From Streptomyces himalayensis subsp. himalayensis (lineage in GTDB: Bacteria > Actinomycetota > Actinomycetes > Streptomycetales > Streptomycetaceae), in assembly GCF_013778455.1 (NCBI RefSeq), contig NZ_JACEHE010000051.1:1-40221 (forward strand): a stretch of DNA of 40,221 nt, given 5' to 3'. Every line of letters begins with the position of its first letter. Position 1 is the first letter of the stretch. This document shows, piece by piece, positions 31,241 to 39,596 of the stretch. The notes beneath the pieces are model-generated. The model saw nothing but the letters and a program-made list of their open reading frames with translations, had not been told where the DNA came from and ran no database searches. The position numbers were made by a program, and so were the translations under genes.

Positions 31241-32977
31241 GTGGACGCGCAAGGCCGTTGGCGGGCGGACGACATCGACCCCGCAGACCAGTGGGTACTC
31301 AACCCCACCACCGGTGACTACGAACTGCGACTGAGCCCCTCCGCAGGGCAGTCGACCGTCCCGGGCCCCCGCAGATCCCGCGGCGGTCCGGGCGCCCAGG
31401 TCCGCTCGCCCATGGGCGCCGCTACCGCTCCGCGAGGGCACACCGCTCCCGTCCGCGACACTCCGGCGGCTCCCGCCCCCGAGGTCCCCGGCCCTCGTAG
31501 GCGACGCATGCCCGAGCCGCCCCCGAGCCGCCGCAAGGGCCGGCCGAAGAAGTCGAAGGCGAAGAAGGCACTGATGTGGACCGGAGGCATCATGGCCTTC
31601 GTCCTCATCGGGGGTTCGACGGCCGGGTACCTCTACTACCGGCACCTCAACAACAACATCAGTGCCGTCCCCGACGACGGCGCCGGCACCGGCGGCTTCT
31701 CCAAGGACCGGGCGATCAACATCCTGCTGATCGGTACCGACAAACGCACCGGCAAGGGCAACGAGGGCTACGGCGACTCGGGCAGCCTGGGTCACGCGGA
31801 CACGACGATCCTGCTCCATGTCTCCAAGGACCGGACGAACGCGACCGCGTTGAGCATTCCGCGCGACATGATCGTGGACATCCCGGACTGCCCGACCACG
31901 CAGGAGGACGGCACCAAGAAGACCATTCCGGGTACCTCCCAGACCCGCTTCAACGAAAGCCTCGGCCAGTCAGGCCGCACACCGAGCTGCACGATGCGCA
32001 CGGTGACCGAGATCACCGGCCTGGTGCCCGACCACTTCATGGTGGCCGACTTCAACGCGGTGAAGACGCTGTCGACCGCGGTCGGCGGCGTGGAGGTCTG
32101 TCTCGCCAAGGACATAAACGACCCGAAGTCGCACCTGAAGCTCTCCCAGGGCAAGCACACCATCAAGGGTGACCAGGCTCTCGCCTTCGTCCGCACGCGC
32201 CATTCCGTCGGATTCGGCGGTGACCTGAGCCGGATCGAGCTGCAGCAGCAGTTCCTCAGCTCGCTGATGCGCAAGCTCAAGTCGAACGACACGCTCACCA
32301 GCCCGTCGAAGATGGTCGATCTGGCGGAGGCGGCCACCAAGGCACTGACGGTCGACTCGAAGATCGCGGACATCAAGAAGCTGGCCGGCCTGGGCCAGGA
32401 GATCGGCAAGGTCAACACCAAGAACCTCACCTTCGCCACGACACCGGTCGTCGACAACACCGACGGCGCGACCGTGTTGCTCAACGAGTCGAAGGCCAAG
32501 ACCCTCTTCGCCTTCATGAAGGAAGACATCTCGCTCACCGAGGTGAAGAAGAAGGAGAAGGAGAAGGTGGCGGCCCGTCTCAAGGGCTCCCGCGCCGACG
32601 CCTCCGAGGTACGGGTCAACATCTACAACGGCGGCGCCCCCGCCGGTTCCGCCCAGGAAACCCTCACCTGGCTGCAGAACGAAGAGGGCGTGCTCAAGTC
32701 CAGCCAGCTCGGCAACGCGGACACGACCCAGAAGACGACGACGCTCGAGTACGCGCCCGACCAGGCTGATCAGGCGCGCAAGCTCGCCGACATCATGGGG
32801 CTGACCGCATCCCAGCTCAAGCCGGGCGAGAGCGAGGAAACCGCACAGGGCCTGCCGGCGATGAAGCTGATACTCGGCAAGGACTACAAGGGTGCCGGCG
32901 TGACGACCACCGACCCGTCGAAGGCGACGGACGGGGTCCAGAACGTCCAGGCGGACAAAACAGTGTGTGCCAAGTGA
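31241..32977 (+). CDS. LCP family ligase, paralogue 2, with C-terminal LytR_C domain
   Basis: The protein has 578 residues. It starts at GTG (31241) with GGAGGA about 11 bases upstream; the N-terminal IDPADQWVLNPTTGDYEL is a recognisable Streptomyces block. A long Pro/Arg-rich cytoplasmic part (40-110) precedes the single helix (GIMAFVLIGGSTAGYLYY). The LCP domain has NILLIGTDKRTG, HADTTILLH, SIPRD, VRTRHSVG and SRIELQQQFL. A LytR_C domain follows (VRVNIYNGGAPAGSAQETL). The extracytoplasmic catalytic part probably ligates an anionic glycopolymer to the wall. A strong hairpin follows the stop, so it may be transcribed separately from paralogue 3. Confidence 0.92.
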   Translation: MDAQGRWRADDIDPADQWVLNPTTGDYELRLSPSAGQSTVPGPRRSRGGPGAQVRSPMGAATAPRGHTAPVRDTPAAPAPEVPGPRRRRMPEPPPSRRKGRPKKSKAKKALMWTGGIMAFVLIGGSTAGYLYYRHLNNNISAVPDDGAGTGGFSKDRAINILLIGTDKRTGKGNEGYGDSGSLGHADTTILLHVSKDRTNATALSIPRDMIVDIPDCPTTQEDGTKKTIPGTSQTRFNESLGQSGRTPSCTMRTVTEITGLVPDHFMVADFNAVKTLSTAVGGVEVCLAKDINDPKSHLKLSQGKHTIKGDQALAFVRTRHSVGFGGDLSRIELQQQFLSSLMRKLKSNDTLTSPSKMVDLAEAATKALTVDSKIADIKKLAGLGQEIGKVNTKNLTFATTPVVDNTDGATVLLNESKAKTLFAFMKEDISLTEVKKKEKEKVAARLKGSRADASEVRVNIYNGGAPAGSAQETLTWLQNEEGVLKSSQLGNADTTQKTTTLEYAPDQADQARKLADIMGLTASQLKPGESEETAQGLPAMKLILGKDYKGAGVTTTDPSKATDGVQNVQADKTVCAK

Positions 32978-32981
32978 CCGA

Positions 32982-33016
32982 CAGCGGCCGTCCTGCGTCT
33001 GACAGGGCGGCCGCTG
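32982..33016. terminator. Hairpin terminator between LCP paralogues 2 and 3
   Basis: A 14-bp stem CAGCGGCCGTCCTG/CAGGGCGGCCGCTG with one G-T pair and a 7-base loop begins about 5 bp past the stop of paralogue 2 and ends 27 bp before paralogue 3. No T-tract follows. Confidence 0.6.
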
Positions 33017-33043
33017 CACAAGGCACAGGGGGAGGGACAGCAC

Positions 33044-34708
33044 ATGAGGGAGAGCAGCGTACGCGGGGAGAGATCGCGACCACGCGTCCGTGATGCCGAA
33101 GCACTCGGCTGGGACGAGACCCTTTACGAAGGCCAGGGCAGGGGGGACGAGGAGTCCGAGCCGCGGGAGCGCGGCCGGCGCGGCGGTGGGGGTAGGCGAC
33201 GCGCGGGCGGTCCCCGGCCGCCGCGCCGCAGACGCCGGATACTCCGCTGGTTCGCCACGGTTCTGTCGGTACTGATACTCGGCACCGCCGGTGCCGGCTA
33301 TCTGTACTACGAGCACCTGAACAGCAAAATCAAGAAGGACAAGCTCAGCCTCGGCGACGAGAAGAACAGGCCCGCCAAGGCGAAGGCGAACGCCGCGGGC
33401 CAGACCCCGCTGAACATCCTGCTCATCGGCTCGGACGCCCGGGACACCAAAGAGAACCAGAAACTCGGTGGCGCCAAAGAGACCTTCGGCGCCGCCCCTC
33501 TCGCGGACGTCCAGATGCTGCTGCACCTCTCTGCCGACCGCAGCAACATGTCGGTGATCAGCATGCCGCGCGACACCCTGCTGCAGATTCCCGAGTGCAC
33601 CGACCCGGACACCGGCCAGGTGTTTCCGGCAAGCACGGGGCGCCTGATGACGAACCAGTCACTCGGCCGCGGCGGGCCCGGCTGCACGGTCGCCACCTGG
33701 GAGCAGCTGACCGACATTCACATCGATCACTTCATGATGGTGGACTTCGCCGGTGTGGTGTCGATGGCGGACGCGGTCGGCGGCGTCCCGGTCTGTGTGA
33801 CCGCCAATATCTCCTCGAGGGACAGACAGGGCCATGGCTCCGGGCTGAAGTTGGAGAAGGGCACCACCCCGGTCAAGGGCAAGCAGGCCCTGCAGTGGCT
33901 GCGTACCCGCTACGGCTTCGAGGACGGCAGCGACATCGCCCGCGCCAAGGCCCAGCACCAGTACATGAACTCGCTGGTCCGCCAGCTGCGCGCGAACGCG
34001 ACGCTGAGCAACCCCACGCAGCTGCGGAGACTCGCCGAGACCGCCACCGACGCGCTCACCGTCGACGAGGGCCTGGGCACCGTCGGGAAGCTCCTCGCCC
34101 TCGGCAACCAGTTGAAGGAGGTGTCGCCGAAGCGGATCACCATGACCACGATGCCGTTCCAGTACGTGGGCAGCCGCGTGGAGCCGAAACGCGGCGACGC
34201 CGAGAAGCTGTTCCGCCTGGTGCGCGAGGACATAGCCCTCGACGGCAAGGACAAGAAGAAGTCCACCGCGGAGGAGACCTCGAAGGACCCGGCCGCCGCG
34301 GACGACGAGATCGGCGTGCAGGTCCAGAACGGCACCCGCACCGCCACGCTCGATCCGGTCGGCGGGCGCGCGAACGCGGTGGCGCAACTCCTGGTCGGCA
34401 AGGGCTTCACCAAGGCGGCGGCCGACGCGTCGGTGGCGCTGACCGAGGACAAGACGATCGTGCGCTACCCGAGCGCCGAACTGGAGGGCGACGCGCAGGC
34501 GGTCGCCAAGTCCCTCGGTGTTCCGCTGAGTTCGGTGGAGAAGTCGACCCGGGTCTCCGGCGTCACGCTGGTGGTGGGCGCCGACTGGCGCGAGGGCACC
34601 GCGTACGAGGCCAAGGCGGAGGACGACAAGAGCCCGAAGTCGGCCAAGCTCCTCAACGGCGCGAACGACAAGGCGTGTATGCGCGTGAACCCGGCCTTCA
34701 CCTGGTAG
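33044..34708 (+). CDS. LCP family ligase, paralogue 3, with C-terminal LytR_C domain
   Basis: The 554-residue protein starts at ATG 33044 with GGGAGGGA about 7 bases upstream. The first 65 residues are acidic then very Arg/Gly-rich, followed by one helix (FATVLSVLILGTAGAGYLYY). The LCP domain has NILLIGSDARDT, ADVQMLLHLS, SMPRDTLLQIP, LRTRYGF and IARAKAQHQYM. The C-terminus is a LytR_C domain (GVQVQNGTRTATLDPVG). Where paralogues 1 and 2 have Asp-Thr-Thr at the metal/phosphate loop, this protein has Asp-Val-Gln, a possible difference in substrate. It is extracytoplasmic and single-pass. It converges on the glycosyltransferase gene with a strong hairpin between. Confidence 0.92.
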   Translation: MRESSVRGERSRPRVRDAEALGWDETLYEGQGRGDEESEPRERGRRGGGGRRRAGGPRPPRRRRRILRWFATVLSVLILGTAGAGYLYYEHLNSKIKKDKLSLGDEKNRPAKAKANAAGQTPLNILLIGSDARDTKENQKLGGAKETFGAAPLADVQMLLHLSADRSNMSVISMPRDTLLQIPECTDPDTGQVFPASTGRLMTNQSLGRGGPGCTVATWEQLTDIHIDHFMMVDFAGVVSMADAVGGVPVCVTANISSRDRQGHGSGLKLEKGTTPVKGKQALQWLRTRYGFEDGSDIARAKAQHQYMNSLVRQLRANATLSNPTQLRRLAETATDALTVDEGLGTVGKLLALGNQLKEVSPKRITMTTMPFQYVGSRVEPKRGDAEKLFRLVREDIALDGKDKKKSTAEETSKDPAAADDEIGVQVQNGTRTATLDPVGGRANAVAQLLVGKGFTKAAADASVALTEDKTIVRYPSAELEGDAQAVAKSLGVPLSSVEKSTRVSGVTLVVGADWREGTAYEAKAEDDKSPKSAKLLNGANDKACMRVNPAFTW

Positions 34709-34724
34709 TGGACGGGGCCCGGCT

Positions 34725-34758
34725 CCGGCGGTCCTCGGCGCGTACCGAGGGCCGCCGG
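34725..34758. terminator. Bidirectional terminator between LCP 3 and GT2 gene
   Basis: A 14-bp stem (34725-34738, 34745-34758; core GGCGGTCCTCGG/CCGAGGGCCGCC with one wobble) and a CGCGTA loop lies between convergent genes, 16 bp past the LCP stop and 10 bp from the other gene's stop. Confidence 0.75.
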
Positions 34759-34768
34759 GCGGCCGGGA

Positions 34769-35782
34769 TCAGGCCTGGGTGACGACCGCCGGCCTTCGCG
34801 ACGCGATGACCTTCCTCGCCAGCGCCCGCGGGCTGGTCAGAAAGCCCCAGCCCCACGACATGTGCATCGTGGCGAGGGCGACGGGGATCTGCAGCCGCGC
34901 CTTCAGCGACAGGCCCTTGCCCGCGGGCACGGACCCGGCCGCGATGGCGGCGAGATAGCCGCCGGGTATCACGAACCCCCACGGCGTGAGCGCGGCGCCC
35001 ACCACGATGCCGGCGGCGATGGCGCACACGGCGGTCGGCGGAGCGAGGTAGCGCAGGTTGATCGAGCCCCGGTGGTAGCGCGCGACGACATGGCGCCAGC
35101 GGCCGTAGTCCTTGTACTGCTTGGCGAGGGCCTTCACCGACGGCCTCGGGCGGTACGAGACCTTCAGCTCCGGCGAGAACCAGATGAGGCCGCCCGCCTC
35201 GCGGATACGGAAGTTCAGCTCCCAGTCCTGGGCGCGGATGAACTCCTCGTTGTAGCCGCCCTGCTGCTCCAGGGCCGCGCGGCGGAAGACCCCCAGGTAC
35301 ACGGTCTCGGCGGGGCCTGCCTCGCCGCCCGTGTGGAAGGCCGCGTTGCCGACGCCGATCTTCGAGGTCATGGCGGCCGCGACCGCATGCTCCCAGTCGT
35401 TCTCTCCCTCGGCGTGCATGATGCCGCCGACGTTCTGCGCGCCGGTCTCCTCCAGGAGGCGGACGGCGGTCGCGATGTAGTTCGGCGAGAGGATCCCGTG
35501 GCCGTCGACGCGCACCACGATCGGGTGCCGGGACGCCTTGATCGCCGCGTTCAGCGCGGCGGGGGTGCGGCCCGTGGGGTTCGGCACGGTGTGCACCCGG
35601 GGGTCCTCGCGCACCAGCTCGGCGGCGATCTCGTCGGTACGGTCCGTGGACGGGCCCAGCGCGATGACCACCTCCATCTCGCCCTCGTACTCCTGCGCGA
35701 GGATGGCGTGGACGGCTCCGCGCAGATGCCGCTCCTCGTCGAGGACGGGCATGATCACGGATACGGCGGGAGGGTGGGTCAT
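34769..35782 (-). CDS. Family 2 glycosyltransferase, membrane-associated
   Basis: The protein has 337 residues. Residues 5-230 form the GT2 catalytic domain: VSVIMPVLDEERHL, IALGPSTDRTDE, the metal motif VVRVDGHGI (DGH in place of DxD), and RAQDWELNFRIREAGG. Residues 245-300 contain two or three hydrophobic segments, so the enzyme sits on the inner face of the membrane. It probably transfers a sugar onto a lipid-linked envelope precursor; donor and acceptor are unknown. I chose ATG 35782 (MTHPPAVSVIMP) because AGGAAG is 4 bases upstream; an in-frame GTG at 35821 has none. It lies between LCP genes, which suggests it builds a polymer that they attach. Confidence 0.9.
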   Translation of the reverse strand: MTHPPAVSVIMPVLDEERHLRGAVHAILAQEYEGEMEVVIALGPSTDRTDEIAAELVREDPRVHTVPNPTGRTPAALNAAIKASRHPIVVRVDGHGILSPNYIATAVRLLEETGAQNVGGIMHAEGENDWEHAVAAAMTSKIGVGNAAFHTGGEAGPAETVYLGVFRRAALEQQGGYNEEFIRAQDWELNFRIREAGGLIWFSPELKVSYRPRPSVKALAKQYKDYGRWRHVVARYHRGSINLRYLAPPTAVCAIAAGIVVGAALTPWGFVIPGGYLAAIAAGSVPAGKGLSLKARLQIPVALATMHMSWGWGFLTSPRALARKVIASRRPAVVTQA

Positions 35783-36016
35783 GTCTTCCTGCGTCACGTT
35801 GGGGTACCGGCCGGGTCTCACGGGCCGACGGCGGCAGCCGCCGACGTCGGAGCCCCGGGATGTGCAGCGTTTCGGAGGGTCACGTTACCGCGAACGGGGG
35901 ACAGGGACGCGCGCCGTCCGGGTCATTACCGCAGGCCGCATTTCGTATCGCCGTACCGTGCTCGGGATTCCCCGGCCCGTCTCGGTCTCCCGACCGTACT
36001 GCGGAGGTACCCCCTC

Positions 36017-37510
36017 GTGCCCACGCCGCCCAGCTCGCCCGCCCGTCCGCAGCGCCGCCCGCAGCCGTGGCGGAGCAGGCGGCCCGCACCGGCACCCGAG
36101 CCTCCTCAGGCGGCAGGGCGCAGGCGGCGGCCGCAGTGGGCCATGCGGGCGGCGACGACGCTCTCGGTGGTGGTCCTGGCCTCGGCCGGAATCGGGCATG
36201 CGCTGGTGACCAGCGTGGACAAGGGGGGGATCGAGCGGGTCGACCCCTTCAAGGACATGAAGAACAGACCCGCCGCCGGCCACGGCATGAACGTTCTGCT
36301 GGTCGGCACGGACGACCGCGACAAACTCTCCCGGGAGGAGAAGGCCAAGTACCACCTCGGCGGCGCCCCCTGCCACTGCACGGACACGATCATGATCGTG
36401 CACATCTCGCAGGACCGGAAGCGCGCCAGCGTCGTGAGCCTCCCGCGCGACTCGTACGCCGAGATGCCCGCGCACTTCGACGAGACCACCGGCGAGAAAC
36501 ACCACTCCCACCCGGTCAAGATCAACGCGGCGTACGCGGAGGGTGGTCCACAGCTCACCGTCCGCACCGTGGAGCACATGACGCACCTCAAGATCGACCA
36601 CTATCTCGAGGTCGACTTCACCAGCTTCATGAAGACCGTGGACGCGCTCGGCGGTGTGCAGATCTGCACTACGAAGCGTCTGGCGGACTCGCACACGAGG
36701 CTCGATCTGTCCCCGGGCACCCACACGCTGGACGGCGGCGAGGCGCTGCAGTACGTGCGCTCCCGGTACATCGACGGGGGCTCCGACCTGAGTCGTATGC
36801 AGCGCCAGCAGCGCTTCCTGGCCGCGCTGATCGCCAAGGCCACGTCGTCCGACATCCTGCTGAACCCGGTGAAGTTCCGCGACGCCACGCGGGCCGTGCT
36901 CGGCTCCGTGCGTGCGGACAAGGGCTTCGGTGCCGACGAGATGCTCGCCCTGGGGCATGCGATGCGGCGCTTCTCACCGAAGTCGTCGGAGTTCACGACG
37001 GTGCCGGTGGGCGGGAGCGAGCAGCTGAAGGGCGTCGGCACGACCCTGAAGTGGGACATGGGCAAGTCCGAGAGGATCTTCCAGGCGCTGCGCGACGACA
37101 AGCCGCTGACTGTGCCCCGCGCGCGACCGCGGGCGACGCTCGTCGACGTCGCACCGCAACAGATCCGGGTGCAGGTCGAGAACGGCACGCGCACACCCGG
37201 CCTGGGCCGCCGCGTCGACAGCGCCCTGCGCGCCAATGGCTTCCTGACAACCAAGGCGCCGGTGAACGCGGACAGGCAGCAGGCCCTGACGCGCACGATC
37301 GTCGCGTACGACCCGCGCTGGGACCGCTCGGCGAAGACCCTCGCGACGGCACTGCCGGGCAGCGAGCTGCGCCCCGTCAAGGGCCAGGGCGCGCTGCTGA
37401 AGGTGATCGCGGGCACGGACTTCAAGCAGGTCAGGCCGGTGCGGGCGGAGGAGGAGGTCCGGGCGGACAAGCTCTCCGCGGTCACGGGCGACCAGGTCGT
37501 GTGCCCTTGA
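36017..37510 (+). CDS. LCP family ligase, paralogue 4, with C-terminal LytR_C domain
   Basis: The 497-residue protein starts at GTG 36017 with GGAGG about 9 bases upstream; the long open frame upstream is non-coding. An Arg/Pro-rich N-terminus (1-40) is followed by one helix (AATTLSVVVLASAGIGHAL). The LCP domain has NVLLVGTDDRDKLSREEKAKY, an unusual GGAPCHCTDTIMIVHIS with two Cys, SLPRDSYAEMP, VRSRYIDGG and SRMQRQQRFL. A LytR_C domain (IRVQVENGTRTPGLGRRV) ends the protein. The Cys pair next to the metal-loop Asp is not in the other four paralogues. It is divergent from the GT2 gene across 234 bp and may be coregulated with it. Confidence 0.92.
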   Translation: MPTPPSSPARPQRRPQPWRSRRPAPAPEPPQAAGRRRRPQWAMRAATTLSVVVLASAGIGHALVTSVDKGGIERVDPFKDMKNRPAAGHGMNVLLVGTDDRDKLSREEKAKYHLGGAPCHCTDTIMIVHISQDRKRASVVSLPRDSYAEMPAHFDETTGEKHHSHPVKINAAYAEGGPQLTVRTVEHMTHLKIDHYLEVDFTSFMKTVDALGGVQICTTKRLADSHTRLDLSPGTHTLDGGEALQYVRSRYIDGGSDLSRMQRQQRFLAALIAKATSSDILLNPVKFRDATRAVLGSVRADKGFGADEMLALGHAMRRFSPKSSEFTTVPVGGSEQLKGVGTTLKWDMGKSERIFQALRDDKPLTVPRARPRATLVDVAPQQIRVQVENGTRTPGLGRRVDSALRANGFLTTKAPVNADRQQALTRTIVAYDPRWDRSAKTLATALPGSELRPVKGQGALLKVIAGTDFKQVRPVRAEEEVRADKLSAVTGDQVVCP

Positions 37511-37547
37511 GCACACTGTCGGCCTGACCAGACTGTGGACTCGGGAC

Positions 37548-38108
37548 TCAGTCCTCGAAGCCGTCGGCCGCACGCTGGTCGCGCAGCTCCTTGATGGCGC
37601 GGCGGCGCGCCAGCCGGTGTGTGCGCCGGATCTGTGCCTCCTGGTAGCGCCGCTTGTCCCGCTCGGTCTCGGGAATCACCGGCGGTACGACGCGGGGCTT
37701 GCCGTCGGAGTCGACGGCGGCGAAGACGAGATAGGCGGAGCCGACCTGCTGGGCCGGGGCCGATTCGTTCCAGCGCTCGGCCAGGACCCGGACGCCGACC
37801 TCCATCGAGGTCCGCCCGGTCCAGTTGACCTGCGCCTTCACATGCACCAGATCGCCCACGCGGACCGGCTCCAGGAACGCCATCTCGTCCATCGACGCGG
37901 TGACCGCGGGCCCGCCCGAGTGCCGTCCGGCGACGGCGCCGGCGGCGTCGTCCACCAGCTTCATGATCACCCCACCGTGCACCGTGCCGAGGAGGTTGGT
38001 GTCGTTGTGGGTCATGATGTGGCTCAGTGTGGTGCGGGACGCCGACGTCGGCTTGCCCGGTATAGCGCCCGGAATGCTGGGTTCCGCGCCGTGGGCCTGG
38101 TCTGTCAT
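37548..38108 (-). CDS. Acyl-CoA thioesterase, hotdog fold
   Basis: The 186-residue cytosolic enzyme hydrolyses acyl-CoA. The single hotdog domain (25-160) carries the family signature HNDTNLLGTVHGGVIMKLVDDAAG, with the Asn-Asp and His-Gly-Gly of acyl-CoA thioesterases. VTASMDEMAFLEPVRVGD and VKAQVNWTGRTSMEVGV follow. The C-terminal 40 residues (ERDKRRYQEAQIRRTHRLARRR) are highly basic. I prefer ATG 38108, because TAAGGT (38116-38121) lies seven bases upstream, as for a leaderless transcript; a GTG three codons earlier is in frame. It is unlike its LCP neighbours and has no clear tie to them. Confidence 0.92.
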   Translation of the reverse strand: MTDQAHGAEPSIPGAIPGKPTSASRTTLSHIMTHNDTNLLGTVHGGVIMKLVDDAAGAVAGRHSGGPAVTASMDEMAFLEPVRVGDLVHVKAQVNWTGRTSMEVGVRVLAERWNESAPAQQVGSAYLVFAAVDSDGKPRVVPPVIPETERDKRRYQEAQIRRTHRLARRRAIKELRDQRAADGFED

Positions 38109-38115
38109 GGCGTCC

Positions 38116-38121
38116 ACCTTA
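38116..38121 (-). promoter_or_regulatory. -10 of a leaderless promoter (thioesterase gene)
   Basis: On the minus strand TAAGGT is followed by seven bases and the ATG. No ribosome site is present. Confidence 0.5.
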
Positions 38122-38203
38122 TGCCGGGCGTATATGTGTCAGCTCTGCAACAGCCCTGGTGTGATTTTCCACGTGACCTTGTGGGACACACAGCCGGAGA
38201 CGG

Positions 38204-38209
38204 CACACT
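38204..38209 (+). promoter_or_regulatory. -10 of a leaderless promoter (LCP paralogue 5)
   Basis: CACACT is followed by seven bases and the ATG at 38217. TTGTGG (38179-38184) could be a -35 at a wide 19-bp spacing. No ribosome site is present. Confidence 0.5.
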
Positions 38210-38216
38210 GGGCCGC

Positions 38217-39536
38217 ATGAGCGATTGGCCAGGCGGATGGACCGGCGACACCCGTGACAACGGCGGCGACCGTTACGGACGCGGCAGCGCGAGCGCAGAC
38301 CCCGAGGGCGCCCGCGTGATGCGTCATGTGCAGCGCGGCCAGGTGCCCCGTCCCCGCCCGTCGGCTCCGCCGCGCGGCGGAGTCCCGCCGCAGCCCTCGT
38401 ACGGAAACGGCGAGCGCTATCAGGACGGATACGCCCAGGGCCCCGGCGACGCCTACGACAGCGGCTACAACACCGGCCAGGTCTACGGCTCGGGCGGCGG
38501 CCGCCGGGGTGGCGACGACGACGGGTACGACTACTACGGCACGGCACGCCCCGCGCCGAACTGGCGGCGGCGAATAAAGGTCGGCTCGCTCACCCTCGTC
38601 GTGGTCCTGCTCGCGGTGTCGATCGGCACGTACTTCTGGGCCGACTCGAAGCTCAAGCGCGAGGTGGACCTCTCCAAGGTCATCGAGCGGCCAGCGGAGG
38701 GCGAGGGCACGAACTACCTGATCGTCGGCTCCGACAGCCGCGAGGGCATGACCGCCGAGGAGAAGAAGAAGCTCCACACCGGCTCCGCCGAGGGCAAGCG
38801 CACGGACTCGATGATGATCCTGCACGTCGGCGCCAACGGGAACACGATGATCTCGCTGCCCCGCGACTCGAACGTCGTGATCCCCACCTTCGTGGGCTCC
38901 GAGTCGGGCAAGACCTTCCCGGGCACGGGCCGCCAGGTGAAGCTGAACGCCGCGTACGCGGAGGACGGCCCCGAGCTGCTGGTCCGCACCGTCGAGTACA
39001 ACACCGGCCTGCACATCGACCACTACGCGGAGATCGGCTTCGCCGGCTTCGCCAAGATCGTCGACGCGGTCGGCGGCGTCGAGATGGACATCCCCAAGGC
39101 GTTCAAGGACAAGAACTCCGGCGCCGACTTCCAGGCGGGCAAGCAGACCCTCAACGGCGAACAGGCCCTGGCCTTCGTCCGCACCCGGTACGCGTTCCCG
39201 GGCAGCGACCTCGCCCGTACGAAGAACCAGCAGAAGTTCCTCGCGGCCCTCGCCAGCCAGGCGGCAACTCCGTCTACGGTCCTCAACCCCTTCAAGCTGT
39301 ATCCGACGATGGGGGCCGGCCTGGACACGCTGGTCGTGGACAAGGACATGAGCCTGTTCGATCTGGCGTCCATGTTCTGGGCGATGAAGGGCATCACCGG
39401 CGGAGACGGCACGTCCATGAACATGCCGCTCTCCGGCAACGCCGCGAACGGCAACCTCCAGTGGGACACCACGAAGGTCAAGACCCTGGTGAACGAGCTG
39501 AAGAACGACGAGAAGGTGACGGTGTCGGGCGACTGA
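38217..39536 (+). CDS. LCP family ligase, paralogue 5
   Basis: The protein has 439 residues and probably a leaderless start (ATG 38217). The cytoplasmic N-terminus (1-115) is Gly/Asp/Tyr-rich (YQDGYAQGPGDAYDSGYN), unlike the other four. One helix (VGSLTLVVVLLAVSIGTYFWA) leads into the LCP domain: NYLIVGSDSREGMTAEEKKK, KRTDSMMILHV, SLPRDSNVVIP, FVRTRYAFPGSD, and RTKNQQKFLAAL. There is no LytR_C domain, and the protein ends soon after. It probably acts outside the membrane as a glycopolymer ligase. It converges on the acyl-CoA dehydrogenase gene with a terminator between. Its domain is the most divergent of the five. Confidence 0.92.
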   Translation: MSDWPGGWTGDTRDNGGDRYGRGSASADPEGARVMRHVQRGQVPRPRPSAPPRGGVPPQPSYGNGERYQDGYAQGPGDAYDSGYNTGQVYGSGGGRRGGDDDGYDYYGTARPAPNWRRRIKVGSLTLVVVLLAVSIGTYFWADSKLKREVDLSKVIERPAEGEGTNYLIVGSDSREGMTAEEKKKLHTGSAEGKRTDSMMILHVGANGNTMISLPRDSNVVIPTFVGSESGKTFPGTGRQVKLNAAYAEDGPELLVRTVEYNTGLHIDHYAEIGFAGFAKIVDAVGGVEMDIPKAFKDKNSGADFQAGKQTLNGEQALAFVRTRYAFPGSDLARTKNQQKFLAALASQAATPSTVLNPFKLYPTMGAGLDTLVVDKDMSLFDLASMFWAMKGITGGDGTSMNMPLSGNAANGNLQWDTTKVKTLVNELKNDEKVTVSGD

Positions 39537-39559
39537 GCGCCGTCTTCGTACGCCGATGG

Positions 39560-39584
39560 GCCCCGCCGATCAGATCGGCGGGGC
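39560..39584. terminator. Bidirectional terminator between LCP 5 and acyl-CoA dehydrogenase
   Basis: A perfect 11-bp stem, GCCCCGCCGAT/ATCGGCGGGGC with a CAG loop, lies between convergent genes. Confidence 0.8.
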
Positions 39585-39596
39585 GTGTGCCGTGCC

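Noticed and set aside
34862..36016. N-terminal extension of LCP paralogue 4 over the GT2 gene
   Set aside because: The frame is the antisense shadow of the GT2 gene; a GTG with GGAGG at 36017 starts the real protein.
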